Positions 52,617 to 61,768 of a stretch of 64,000 bases of DNA are shown here, piece after piece. Origin of the DNA: Alteribacillus bidgolensis (lineage in GTDB: Bacteria > Bacillota > Bacilli > Bacillales > Marinococcaceae); assembly GCF_002886255.1 (NCBI RefSeq), contig NZ_KZ614149.1, positions 1,736,001-1,800,000 on the forward strand, read 5' to 3'. Positions within the stretch are counted from its first letter, which is position 1. Every line of letters begins with the position of its first letter. The translations under genes were made by a program, and so were the position numbers. The notes under the pieces were generated by a model that saw nothing but the letters and a program-made list of their open reading frames with translations, had not been told where the DNA came from and did no database searches.

Positions 52617-53757
52617 TCATGCTATTTCTGAACGAAGTTGTTTGTTTATTTTGTTTTTGTTGTTCCATTGAAATAATACAATAACCGCAAACAATGTAAA
52701 CCCTATAATATTAGTGACGGTTCCCCCGGTAATTAATAATAACGCACTAGCTATTAATATTAACCGCTGAACCCAGCCTGTCTTCGTAATAAAATAGCCA
52801 ATAAAAACAGCGGCCAATGCTGAAATGCCAACTATCCTATTAGTATAGCACCAACCATCTCAAACAAATTTCCTTGTCCTAGAAAAGCAGGATTATAAAT
52901 AAACATAAATGGTATAAGAAAACCTGCAAATCCCACTTTACACGCACTTAAAGCTGTTTTCAGCCAATGTGCTTTTGCAATACCTGCAGTAATAAAAGCT
53001 GCTAACCAAACGGGCGGGGTAATACCGGATAGGTATAGCAAAGTAAAGAATAAACATATGGGTTGACAATAAAGACAACTATAAGCTGTTAAACGCAGGG
53101 GCACTAACTGAAGCAGCTAACATATATGCCGCTATGGTCGGCACTCCCATGTCTAATACGATCGTTACAATCATTCCTAATACTAACTTTAACAGAGATG
53201 TTTCCCCTATTTGGCTGATAATACTAGAAAGTTTGCTTCCAATCCCTGTCATTCCTATCCGTTGCAATCACTTGAGCGACCGCTAATATTACAGCAATTA
53301 ACGTGACCGTTTTTGCGCCTTGTATCGAAGCTTCTTTCAATTTAAAGATTGACTCTTTCCATTGATTTTGTAAGAAAGACTGAATGATAAATAAAACTGC
53401 TGCACTTATTATTGCCCAATAAGCACTAAACGCTGGTGTATAGCCAATATACTAAGAGCAGTATTAAAACAAACATCGGAACAAAGAGAGTAAGAGCTTC
53501 TCCTTTTAAAAAAACATCTTTTAAATGAGGCATATCTTTTGCGTCTTTAAGTTTGAGGTTTAATTTTTTCGCCTCAAAATGAACGGATGCCCATAACCCT
53601 AAACAAAATAAGATAGCCGGAATGATCGCCGCTGTTGCCACAATGACATAATTTATTTGCATTACTTCCGCTAAAACAAAAGCGGCTGCACCCATTATCG
53701 GTGGAAATATTTACCCGCCGCAAGATGCTGCTTCTACCCCTCCTGCGAATACACTTC
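52617..53757 (-). pseudogene. TRAP transporter fused permease, multiply broken
   Basis: Scattered pieces of the large TRAP domain in at least four frames: MGAAAFVLAEVMQINYVIVA and the following helices (53426-53695), GMIVTIVLDMGVPTIAAYML (53079-53267), LSGITPPVWLAAFITAGIAK (52832-53104) and the C-terminal helices (52617-52817). Just upstream, CGG-TAA-IFPPIMG shows a stop where the intact gene at 14992 has GGQIMPPIMG. The N-terminal third is absent beyond 53757. Related to but not copied from the 14992 gene. Confidence 0.88.
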
Positions 53758-53811
53758 AAAACGGCCTTCTAACGTTATCTTTCTTTTTTGTAAAAATATT
53801 TTAAATTTATA

Positions 53812-53840
53812 TTGACGAAAACCCTTACATTTAATAAAGT
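53812..53840 (+). promoter_or_regulatory. Promoter of the sucrose/FOS regulator gene
   Basis: TTGACG (53812-53817), 17-bp spacer, TAAAGT (53835-53840). Operators follow immediately downstream. Confidence 0.5.
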
Positions 53841-53851
53841 ATAACTATGAA

Positions 53852-53875
53852 GTAATCGTTTACGTAACCGTTTAA
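53852..53875. promoter_or_regulatory. Tandem LacI operators before the regulator gene
   Basis: GTAATCGTTTAC (53852-53863) is followed with no gap by GTAACCGTTTAA (53864-53875). The first is the exact reverse complement of GTAAACGATTAC before the binding-protein gene. They lie just downstream of the -10 box, where repressor would block transcription. Confidence 0.8.
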
Positions 53876-53896
53876 ATAAGGAAAGAGGAATTTCGG

Positions 53897-54892
53897 ATGG
53901 CGTCTATTAAAGAAGTAGCAAAGAAAGCAAACGTTTCCACTGCGACGGTTTCTCATGTAATTAATGGGACACGGTTTGTCGCCGACCCTACGAAAGAAAA
54001 AGTATTTCAAGCAATGAAAGAACTTGATTATCGTCCGAATATGGTTGCACGAAGCTTAAGAAGCCGTAAATCTTATACAATCGGCCTGCTTGTTCCACTG
54101 GTAGCAGATGATACTTCGAATTTTTTCTTTATGTCTATTGCAAATGGAATAGAACAAGTTTTAAAAGAAAATGGGTACAACCTAATATTAAGCAACTCCA
54201 ATGAAAATATCGAAACGGAACGTGAACAAATTGAAGTATTCAATACTCAGTTTATCGATGGATTGGTGATTGCTCCTGTCAACGGTATGGATGCAAATTA
54301 TGAAAAAGACCTATTAGGAGATTACCCTGTCGTCGTCATTGACCGCAAACCTTCTGAATTTCAGGGCGATGTCGTTTTAGTTAACAATAGAAAAGCAACA
54401 TATGATGCCGTATCTTCCTTGCTGAAAAAAGGGCACCGCAGCATTGGTTATATTTCCGGTGCTCTTGGTATTACTACTAGTGATGAAAGGCTTGGTGGTT
54501 ATAAAGATGCGTTAAAAGAATACAGCGTTCCATTTGAACACCGCTTCATTAAAGAAGGTCCCGCAACCTTCCGCTCTGGCTATGAGCTGGCATCCAAGCT
54601 ACTCAAAGAAGGAGTTACTGCTCTTTTTGCAGCCAATAACGTAATGACAATGGGAGCCATGTCCTTTTTACAAGAACAAAAAGTAAACATCCCAAATGAA
54701 ATAGCAGTGATTGGATACGATGACTATGATTGGATGAAAGTCATGTCTCCTCCCCTATCAGTTGTCAAACAGCCTTCCTTTGAACTCGGTAAAAAGGCTG
54801 TAGAGCAGCTGCTTAAACGAATGGAAGGGTCATTAGAAGAATCAAAAGAGGTATTGTTAGAAGCTGAATTTATTGAAAGAGGTTCCTCATAA
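53897..54892 (+). CDS. LacI-family regulator of the sucrose/FOS operon
   Basis: A 331-residue repressor with N-terminal helix-turn-helix MASIKEVAKKANVSTATVSH (1-20) and hinge LRSRKSYTIGLLVP near 50-63, then the sugar-binding core (ANGIEQVLKENGYN, GLVIAPVNGMD, DERLGGYKDAL) to the end. The operators on both sides indicate self-control plus control of the following transport genes. Probably released by a sucrose or fructan-derived sugar. Confidence 0.9.
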   Translation: MASIKEVAKKANVSTATVSHVINGTRFVADPTKEKVFQAMKELDYRPNMVARSLRSRKSYTIGLLVPLVADDTSNFFFMSIANGIEQVLKENGYNLILSNSNENIETEREQIEVFNTQFIDGLVIAPVNGMDANYEKDLLGDYPVVVIDRKPSEFQGDVVLVNNRKATYDAVSSLLKKGHRSIGYISGALGITTSDERLGGYKDALKEYSVPFEHRFIKEGPATFRSGYELASKLLKEGVTALFAANNVMTMGAMSFLQEQKVNIPNEIAVIGYDDYDWMKVMSPPLSVVKQPSFELGKKAVEQLLKRMEGSLEESKEVLLEAEFIERGSS

Positions 54893-54917
54893 GGCACCTT
54901 TTCTTTTTAAAACTTAG

Positions 54918-54941
54918 GTAAACGATTACGCAAACGTTTAC
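54918..54941. promoter_or_regulatory. Tandem LacI operators before the binding-protein gene
   Basis: GTAAACGATTAC (54918-54929) and GCAAACGTTTAC (54930-54941), adjoining. Mirror image of the pair at 53852-53875 for the first site. About 70 bp before the start at 55014. Confidence 0.8.
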
Positions 54942-55013
54942 TAACTATTGGAGGTGAAACAGAGCTTTCTGGAAATATGGTTACTACACCACAAATGTTT
55001 AGGGGGAAAAAAA

Positions 55014-56408
55014 ATGAAAAAATTTCGGTATGCTGTAATTAGTTCCATGCTTGCTGTATCCGTCTCGCTTACCGCCTGCAGCAGCGGAGAAAGTGGAGAA
55101 GAAGCATTGCCAAGTGAACCATCTTCATCAGACGATAATACTTCAGCAGATTCCACCGAAAACGAAGATGAAGGGGCAGATGATACGGTTAATACAGGTG
55201 ATGTAGAAACTTCAGTGGAAGCAACAGGTGACGAAGATGTCGTTTTAGAGTTTTGGATTCATCAAACCGGCGAAGATGAAACAAATGTTTATATCGAGCG
55301 AATTGATGATTTTAATGAAGCCCATGAAGACATTCATGTCGAAGCTGAAGTAATTATTGATGACGGCGCGAGTGCTTATAGTGACAGTATTAATGCTGCT
55401 CTTGTTGCCGGAAATCTTCCTGATGTGATGGCAGTAGATGGACCATATGTAGCTAGCTTTGCGGATGCAGGTGTCATTCAGCCAATTGATGAATTTGTGG
55501 ATGAAGAAACAAAAGAACAGTATGTTGATTCCATTATTGAACAAGGAACGTATCAAAACGAATTGTACTCACTAGGAGCTATGGAAGCCTCTGTGATGCT
55601 TTACTACAATAAAGATATATTAGAAGAAGAAGGTATTGAACCTGCTTCTTCCCTTGAAGACGCTTGGACTTGGGATGAACTAATGAATAACGCCAACCAG
55701 CTTACAACCGATGACCGCTATGGCCTTAACCTGTTTATGGATTACGACGTCGGTGAATGGCTAACGTTTATGGGAGCTCCTCTTATCTGGTCGAATGGCG
55801 GTGAATTAATTTCTGAAGATGGCACAGTCGTAGATGGCCATCTAAACAGTTCTGAAAATATCGAATCATTTGAATATATTGCATCTTTATTTGAAGACGG
55901 TGTTGTTTCAGAAAGCCCAGGACAGACTCAATTTGAAGAAGGGAAAGCTGCCCTTGCACTCGGGGGTCCATGGATCGCTGTTTCAGCGGAAGATGCTGAA
56001 ATGAATTGGGGTATGATGCCTTACCCATATGTCGGAGAAAAGGTTTCTCCATCTGGCAGCATGGCTTATGCCGTAACCTCTATTACGGACCATCCACAAG
56101 AAGCAGCAGAGCTGATGAAATGGATGACAAACGAAGAATCAAGTATTGCTGTAGCAGAAGCAACTGGCATGCCGCCCGCACAAGCTTCCGCATTTGAAAA
56201 AATGGAAAAATTTAATGAAAAGCCATGGAGCATTATGAAAGAACAAGTTACTGAAACAGCAAAAGCGAGACCTTCTACCCCTGCTTATCCTGTTTTAACC
56301 GATGCCTTTGCTCAAATCTTCCATGCAGCAGCCTTAGGAGAAGATGTCGAAAAAGTCGCTGAACAGCAAGTATCAAGGGTCGAACGTGAGCTGCGGAAAT
56401 TTGATTAA
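55014..56408 (+). CDS. Carbohydrate ABC transporter binding lipoprotein
   Basis: A 464-residue receptor. Signal MKKFRYAVISSMLAVSVSLT then Ala-Cys22 as the lipidation site, acidic Ser/Asp/Glu linker to about 65, then VVLEFWIHQTGEDETNVYIERIDDFN as the opening strand of an ABC cluster 1 receptor. GWLTFMGAPLIWSNGGELIS-like block (here EWLTFMGAPLIWSNGGELIS) near 240-260 is characteristic. Start chosen at ATG 55014 with AGGGGG eight bases before. Probably binds sucrose, kestose or short fructans given the GH32 gene in the operon. Confidence 0.88.
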   Translation: MKKFRYAVISSMLAVSVSLTACSSGESGEEALPSEPSSSDDNTSADSTENEDEGADDTVNTGDVETSVEATGDEDVVLEFWIHQTGEDETNVYIERIDDFNEAHEDIHVEAEVIIDDGASAYSDSINAALVAGNLPDVMAVDGPYVASFADAGVIQPIDEFVDEETKEQYVDSIIEQGTYQNELYSLGAMEASVMLYYNKDILEEEGIEPASSLEDAWTWDELMNNANQLTTDDRYGLNLFMDYDVGEWLTFMGAPLIWSNGGELISEDGTVVDGHLNSSENIESFEYIASLFEDGVVSESPGQTQFEEGKAALALGGPWIAVSAEDAEMNWGMMPYPYVGEKVSPSGSMAYAVTSITDHPQEAAELMKWMTNEESSIAVAEATGMPPAQASAFEKMEKFNEKPWSIMKEQVTETAKARPSTPAYPVLTDAFAQIFHAAALGEDVEKVAEQQVSRVERELRKFD

Positions 56409-56419
56409 TCATTTCATAA

Positions 56420-56592
56420 GGCTGTCTCAAAGATAAGTTTAGAGTATGACGGTTATCTAGCTGCTGGAATATGCGAGACTCTGCCGGAAATAGAGCAGTG
56501 TGAAGTACCTGCAGTGAAGGTTTGCTCAGAGAAAGCTAAACCATTGCCTTCGGAAGTATATTCCAGCTGCGCTTGCCGAGAACTGACTATAA
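56420..56592 (+). repeat. ~174-bp intercistronic repeat, copy B (between binding protein and permease)
   Basis: Same element as 5731-5904, same orientation relative to transcription. It opens GGCTGTCTCAAAG and carries the inner inverted repeat GCTGGAATAT / ATATTCCAGC; in copy A the corresponding arms differ but still pair (ACTGG with CCAGT), a compensatory change. The far end lacks the GGGACAGC piece of copy A. Confidence 0.85.
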
Positions 56593-56637
56593 TCTTCTAA
56601 TATTCAACTAGACAAGACTAAAGGAGGTATTGCTTAT

Positions 56638-57612
56638 ATGGAAAAAGAGTCTGTCAAAACGAAAACATCCTATTTTCCCAAACCCTATGCCGTAAAGGGT
56701 GGACGTTCTATGCCTAAGAAAAAGAAACGATTATTTCGCAAAAGTTCCTTTCGGGAAGCAGTAACCGGCTACTTTTTCTTGCTGCCAGCTCTTATTTTAC
56801 TAGGAGTGTTTTTACTTTATCCAATGGCCTCTGCTTTTTATTACAGCTTTACGGACTTCTATATTTTAACTCCTGATGAAAAATCATTTATTGGTCTGGA
56901 AAATTTCACTTTCATTTTTCAAGATGCTGAATTTAGGCAAGCTTTTTGGAATACCGTTTATTTCACCATTATTGTTGTGCCCGTTCAGCTTGCGGTTGCT
57001 CTTGGTCTGGCTTTATTAATCAATCAAAAATTAAAGTTTCGCATTTTTTTCCGAACTGCTTTTTTCTCACCGGTTGTCATGTCTCTTGTCGTTGTTTCTA
57101 TCTTATGGACGTTTATGTATAACCCAAATGAAGGGCTCATCAACGAGTTTTTAGGAATGGTCGGCATACCAAGTCAGCCGTTTCTCACCAGTCCCGACCA
57201 AGCCATGAATTCCATTATAGTCATGTCGGTCTGGCAGGGAGCTGGTTTTCAAATGATGATTTTTCTAGCAGGTCTGCAAAATATTCCAAATCATTTGTAT
57301 GAAGCAGCGGACATAGATGGTGCGAACCGCTGGCATAAATTTTGGAACATTACGTTACCCGGCCTTCGAAATGTTGCCCTATTTATTTTTATAACGATTA
57401 CGATAGCTGCATTCAAATTGCTGGTGCAGCCGATGATTATGACGCAAGGTGGTCCGCTCGGATCAACTAAATCCCTAGTCTACCACATTTATGAAACAGG
57501 TTTTAACTACCGTGACGTTGGCTACGCCTCCGCTATGGCCGTGATTTTTACAGTGATTGTTTTAATCATTACGATTGTACAGCGAATATTGATTCGTGAG
57601 GAGAGGGGGTAA
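56638..57612 (+). CDS. Carbohydrate ABC transporter permease, MalF type
   Basis: A 324-residue permease with an N-terminal basic extension (1-45) and six helices. EAA loop YEAADIDGANRWHKFWNITLP near 220-240. ATG 56638 after AAGGAGGT. Forms the channel with the 57618 permease, five bases downstream. No ATPase in the operon; MsmX at 8919 is the likely partner. Confidence 0.9.
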   Translation: MEKESVKTKTSYFPKPYAVKGGRSMPKKKKRLFRKSSFREAVTGYFFLLPALILLGVFLLYPMASAFYYSFTDFYILTPDEKSFIGLENFTFIFQDAEFRQAFWNTVYFTIIVVPVQLAVALGLALLINQKLKFRIFFRTAFFSPVVMSLVVVSILWTFMYNPNEGLINEFLGMVGIPSQPFLTSPDQAMNSIIVMSVWQGAGFQMMIFLAGLQNIPNHLYEAADIDGANRWHKFWNITLPGLRNVALFIFITITIAAFKLLVQPMIMTQGGPLGSTKSLVYHIYETGFNYRDVGYASAMAVIFTVIVLIITIVQRILIREERG

Positions 57613-57617
57613 GAATC

Positions 57618-58472
57618 GTGAAAAAGAAACGGCTTATTCATCGTGTGACTATGTACGTTATATTAACTTTTTTAAGCTTTTTGTTTTTGTTCCCGCTTAT
57701 TTGGATGCTGTTTTCTTCTTTGAAAGACGAATTTCAAATCTTTCGGGATATGTCCTCATTAAAGGCTTTTCTTCCTCCTCGTCCCAGTGAAGTGGAAGGC
57801 GGGTATTTTCAAAACTATATAGCAGCCTTTCAGCGGGTTGATTTATTCGACTACATCATTAATAGCTTAATTTATACGATTGGCATTATTGTGTTTGGTC
57901 TGATTGTAAATTCCATGGCAGGCTATGCCCTCGCTCGTTTTCGTTTTCCATTTGCCGGTTTTTGGCTTGGAGTAATCATTGCTACCTTGATTATCCCGCC
58001 TGAAAGTATCTTTCTTCCATTATATGTACTCGTTTACGACTTAGGCTGGGTCAACACGTATACGGGGTTGATTGTACCTTTTATTGCTAATGCCTTTGCT
58101 ATATTTTTATTCCGTCAGTTTTTCCTTGATTTTCCAAGGGAACTTGAAGAAGCTGCAAAAATGGATGGCTGTTCGCAACTGGGTATCTTTTTTCGTATCA
58201 TTGTTCCCCTTTCCAAACCTGTCTTTGCAACGGTAGCCATCGTTTTATTTATTAATCACTGGAACGACTTTTTATGGCCGCTTGTCGTAGCTTCCGATGA
58301 AAGCATACGTACGATTCAAATCGGTTTACAGTATTTCATGAATGAACCACCCATTCAGTGGGGACAGGTGATGGCAGCGTTAACAGTTGCCACCATTCCT
58401 ATGCTGATTATCTTTATTTTCTTGCAACGCTACTATGTACAGGGGTTAACTCACACAGGTACGAAAAACTAA
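57618..58472 (+). CDS. Carbohydrate ABC transporter permease, MalG type
   Basis: A 284-residue permease, six helices, EAA loop LEEAAKMDGCSQLGIFFRII (about 176-195) and the family ending YVQGLTHTGTKN. GTG start at 57618 after GAGGAGAGGGGG, five bases past the preceding stop. Channel half for a sucrose/fructan importer. Confidence 0.9.
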   Translation: MKKKRLIHRVTMYVILTFLSFLFLFPLIWMLFSSLKDEFQIFRDMSSLKAFLPPRPSEVEGGYFQNYIAAFQRVDLFDYIINSLIYTIGIIVFGLIVNSMAGYALARFRFPFAGFWLGVIIATLIIPPESIFLPLYVLVYDLGWVNTYTGLIVPFIANAFAIFLFRQFFLDFPRELEEAAKMDGCSQLGIFFRIIVPLSKPVFATVAIVLFINHWNDFLWPLVVASDESIRTIQIGLQYFMNEPPIQWGQVMAALTVATIPMLIIFIFLQRYYVQGLTHTGTKN

Positions 58473-58506
58473 AAAACGAAATAACGAGAGAGGAGTGGGT
58501 AAACCA

Positions 58507-59994
58507 ATGCTGAAGAAAAATTCATCATCTAATGGCACCTATTATCAAGAAATATATAGACCACATCTACATTTTACACCTGAAACGATGTGGATGAATG
58601 ACCCAAACGGTCTTGTCTACTACAAAGGAGAGTATCATCTGTTTTATCAATATCATCCAAACAGTAAAAAATGGGGCCCGATGCATTGGGGACACGCAGT
58701 AAGCCGTGATTTACTATCATGGGAGCATCTCCCTATTGCCCTGTTTCCAGACGAGAATGGCCTGATTTTTTCTGGAAGCTGCGTGGTAGACTGGAATAAT
58801 ACGAGTGGTTTTTTTGAAGAAGAAGGGCTTGTCGCAATGTTTACACACGCAGATGGGGATATACAATCGCAAAGCATTGCTTACAGTAAAGACCGGGGGC
58901 GGACATGGAAAAAATATGACGGAAACCCAGTCATTAAAAACCCGGGAATAACCGATTTCCGTGATCCTAAAGTTTTATGGCACGAGGAGACAGAACAATG
59001 GATCATGGTACTGACGATAGGACGAAAAGTAAGATTTTACTCATCTTCTAACCTTATTGAATGGAATATCATTAGTGAATTTGGTGCAGGATGGGGTGCG
59101 CAAGTAGGCATTTGGGAATGTCCAGATTTATTTCCTTTAACCAATGAAGAGACCGGGGAAACCAAATGGATATTGCAAGTTGGTATAGATAAAGGCGCTC
59201 ATGCCGGAGGATCGGGCACCCAATATTTTGTTGGACATTTTGATGGAACAACTTTCACACCTGCGCATGAAAAAGAAGATGTTCGCTGGCTTGACTTTGG
59301 AAAAGATTTTTATGCAGCCCAATCGTTTTCGGATGTCCCAGACAATAGGCAAATTATTATTGCGTGGATGAGTAACTGGGAATACGCAAATGACGTACCA
59401 ACCGATCCTTGGAGAAGTGCTATGAGTCTTCCACGGGAATTATCTCTTAGAAAAGAAAACGGAAAAGATATTATTGTTCAATCTCCTGTAAAAGAGATTA
59501 AAAATTTATATGCTGCTTCTCATAGCATCGACGATCTATATTTAAAGGATACCGAGCTTTTTAAAATGAGACAGCCTCAAGCTCCGTTTGCACTTGAAAT
59601 GGAAGTGGATATAGAAGCGGGGAAAATGGAGTTTCACTTTTTCACTGCTCAGGAAGGCAGCAGTTTTGTTTTTGGAATAGACAAAGAACGTCAGAAGACA
59701 TATATTAAGAGGACCCATCATGAGACCGTTACATTTGCAGCTTCTTATGAGGGATTGTTTGAGTCCGATCTTCCAAAGACTCTTCCTATTAACCTGCAAG
59801 TTGTTTGTGATCGTTCATCAGTTGAGATCTTTTTAAATAACGGACAGCAAGTATGGACAAATTTATTTTTGCCGGTCTTATCACCTGACTTTGAAATCAT
59901 GTTGCAAGCTATAAATGGCTCGGGTACCGCAAAACAGGTAAGGCTGCAAGAGTTAAAATCAGTGTGGGATAAAACGACAGCCACTAAATCATGA
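58507..59994 (+). CDS. GH32 beta-fructosidase (levanase/inulinase/sucrose hydrolase type), cytoplasmic
   Basis: A 495-residue enzyme: five-bladed propeller (about 20-330) plus C-terminal beta-sandwich (about 345-490). Nucleophile Asp32 in WMNDPNGL, transition-state Asp153 in FRDPKV, acid/base Glu204 in WECPDLF; SGSCVVDW and AWMSNWEYA are also typical. No signal peptide, so it splits sugars after import, such as sucrose, kestose or short fructans. Start chosen at ATG 58507 (11 bases after AGAGGAG); GTG 58495 lies too close to the site. Operon partner of the importer. Confidence 0.92.
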   Translation: MLKKNSSSNGTYYQEIYRPHLHFTPETMWMNDPNGLVYYKGEYHLFYQYHPNSKKWGPMHWGHAVSRDLLSWEHLPIALFPDENGLIFSGSCVVDWNNTSGFFEEEGLVAMFTHADGDIQSQSIAYSKDRGRTWKKYDGNPVIKNPGITDFRDPKVLWHEETEQWIMVLTIGRKVRFYSSSNLIEWNIISEFGAGWGAQVGIWECPDLFPLTNEETGETKWILQVGIDKGAHAGGSGTQYFVGHFDGTTFTPAHEKEDVRWLDFGKDFYAAQSFSDVPDNRQIIIAWMSNWEYANDVPTDPWRSAMSLPRELSLRKENGKDIIVQSPVKEIKNLYAASHSIDDLYLKDTELFKMRQPQAPFALEMEVDIEAGKMEFHFFTAQEGSSFVFGIDKERQKTYIKRTHHETVTFAASYEGLFESDLPKTLPINLQVVCDRSSVEIFLNNGQQVWTNLFLPVLSPDFEIMLQAINGSGTAKQVRLQELKSVWDKTTATKS

Positions 59995-60013
59995 AACAAA
60001 AGGAGCTGACAGC

Positions 60014-60628
60014 ATGAACAATACAGGAGCTTTTATTTATCAAGTGTGTGAGTGGTTCATGCGCCTTGCGATCGCAAACCTTTTATGGATTTTCTTCACG
60101 TTGCTTGGTGGATTCTTTTTAGGTATTTATCCTGCTTCAGCGGCATGTACGGCGTTGTTGCATTGTTGGATGGAAGGAAAGCGCCCAGCCCCTGTTCCAT
60201 TCTTTTGGAAAACATACAAACGTTCATTCACACGTGCTAATGCTCTGTTTCTACCAGCCCTCATAGCTGTATCTCTTTTAATGGTCAACCTTTATACCAG
60301 CCTGCACTTTGAAGGTGTGTGGTTTTATTTGTTTGTTAGCAGTACCGCTGTTTTTTTGCTTGCTCTTGGATTATTCTTACTTCTTGCTTTGCTTCCACTA
60401 AGCGAAGAAAAAGCATGGAAAACCGTACTTATTAAAACGTTTCGTACCCTTTTTCTTTATCCCGGGTTATTATGTTTCCTGGTGGGCGGAATCATTATTT
60501 TAGGCGCCTGTATACGTGTTGTACCAGGCATTCTCCCATTATACTCGGTAAATATTGTTCTGCTTATGAATATTTATTTATTCTCTCTTTCAGAGAAAAA
60601 GGATTCTGTTCCCATTGAATCAACCTAA
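60014..60628 (+). CDS. DUF624 (YesL-like) membrane protein
   Basis: A 204-residue protein with five hydrophobic helices and the DUF624 opening CEWFMRLAIANLLWIFFTLL then GGFFLGIYPASAA (about residues 12-45), followed by FFWKTYKRSF. Proteins of this family often sit in oligosaccharide-use operons (yesL in rhamnogalacturonan use), with unknown role. Last gene of this operon, 19 bp after the GH32 stop, followed by a terminator. Confidence 0.88.
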   Translation: MNNTGAFIYQVCEWFMRLAIANLLWIFFTLLGGFFLGIYPASAACTALLHCWMEGKRPAPVPFFWKTYKRSFTRANALFLPALIAVSLLMVNLYTSLHFEGVWFYLFVSSTAVFLLALGLFLLLALLPLSEEKAWKTVLIKTFRTLFLYPGLLCFLVGGIIILGACIRVVPGILPLYSVNIVLLMNIYLFSLSEKKDSVPIEST

Positions 60629-60676
60629 AAAAGCTGTCCTTCCAGCGGTTAAACCTGCTAGAAGGACAGTATTTTT
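60629..60676 (+). terminator. Terminator of the sucrose/FOS operon
   Basis: CTGTCCTTC (60634-60642) pairs with GAAGGACAG (60661-60669), extended by AGC/GCT near the loop, then TATTTTTG. A strong stem ending the operon. Confidence 0.9.
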
Positions 60677-60722
60677 GTAATTACCGCGCCAACCAAAAAG
60701 TAAGGTGTACTCCTATTCCGTT

Positions 60723-61736
60723 TTATTGGCGGTAGATTTCCATCAGCTGTTTTACTGCTTGAGCTAGAGGGAGCTCGCCCGCTGTTACTTTTTGTTTGAA
60801 GGAAGGCAAATGAGATTTCACCTTTTCGGTTTGATAAAAGGACATTTTTAACTCATCTTCAATCAAGCGGTCCATCCATTCTGATAATTGAGAGGCTCGG
60901 CGTTCCTGAAAAAATCCGCTTTCTTTCATTTTTTCTTCATAGCCTTTTATGATTTCCCAAATATGAGGAACCCCTTCTCCTGTAAGAGCAGAAACGGTAT
61001 AAGCTTTCGTTTCCCATCCGGGAGTTGCGGGTTGTAAATAATGAAGCAGGCGGTTATACTCTGCTTTTGCATTGAGAGCAGCTTGCTTGTTTTTTCCATC
61101 TGCTTTGTTAATAAAAATAGCATCGGCGATTTCCATGATGCCTTTTTTCATTCCTTGCAGTTCATCTCCGCCGCCAGTCAGCATGAGAACTAAAAAGAAA
61201 TCAACCATAGAACGGACGGTGATTTCGCTCTGCCCCACTCCGACAGTTTCTACAAAAATGACATCATAACCGGCTGCTTCACAGATCAGCATTGTTTCTC
61301 TGCTTTTTCTTGCTACACCGCCTAGTGTTCCACCAGATGGGGACGGACGGACATAGGCATTAGGATGCTTAGACAAGGTTTCCATTCTTGTTTTATCCCC
61401 AAGTATACTTCCCCTGCTCACGCTAGAAGAGGGGTCAACGGCAAGTACTGCTAGATGGTGCCCCGCTTCACACAACATCGATCCAAACTTCTCAATCAGT
61501 GTGCTTTTCCCTGCTCCAGGCACACCAGTGATGCCTACTCTAACTGCTTTTCCTGTGTATGGCATAAGTTGTTTCAGCACTTGCTGGGCCGTTTCAAAAT
61601 GCTTCGGAGAATTGCTTTCTACAAGTGTAATCGCCCGGGCAATCACTGCCCGGTCGCGATTTAGCACCCCGTTTACATATTCTTCTACAGAAAGAGATCT
61701 TCTTCGTTTTGTGCGTGGCCGCTGCTGATTGTCCAT
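60723..61736 (-). CDS. meaB: Methylmalonyl-CoA mutase-associated G-protein chaperone MeaB
   Basis: A 337-residue G3E P-loop GTPase: Walker A GVPGAGKST (71-79), switch block VDPSSSVSRGSILGDKTRM, DVIFVETVGVGQSE with the Walker B and switch III region, NKADGKN as base-recognition motif (the family NKxD), and a C-terminal dimerisation arm. MeaB loads and protects adenosylcobalamin in the mutase. GGAGGGC precedes ATG 61736, 32 bp after mutB. Confidence 0.93.
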   Translation of the reverse strand: MDNQQRPRTKRRRSLSVEEYVNGVLNRDRAVIARAITLVESNSPKHFETAQQVLKQLMPYTGKAVRVGITGVPGAGKSTLIEKFGSMLCEAGHHLAVLAVDPSSSVSRGSILGDKTRMETLSKHPNAYVRPSPSGGTLGGVARKSRETMLICEAAGYDVIFVETVGVGQSEITVRSMVDFFLVLMLTGGGDELQGMKKGIMEIADAIFINKADGKNKQAALNAKAEYNRLLHYLQPATPGWETKAYTVSALTGEGVPHIWEIIKGYEEKMKESGFFQERRASQLSEWMDRLIEDELKMSFYQTEKVKSHLPSFKQKVTAGELPLAQAVKQLMEIYRQ

Positions 61737-61768
61737 ACGGGCCCTCCTTTCTCGCTGGCCCTTTCCAT

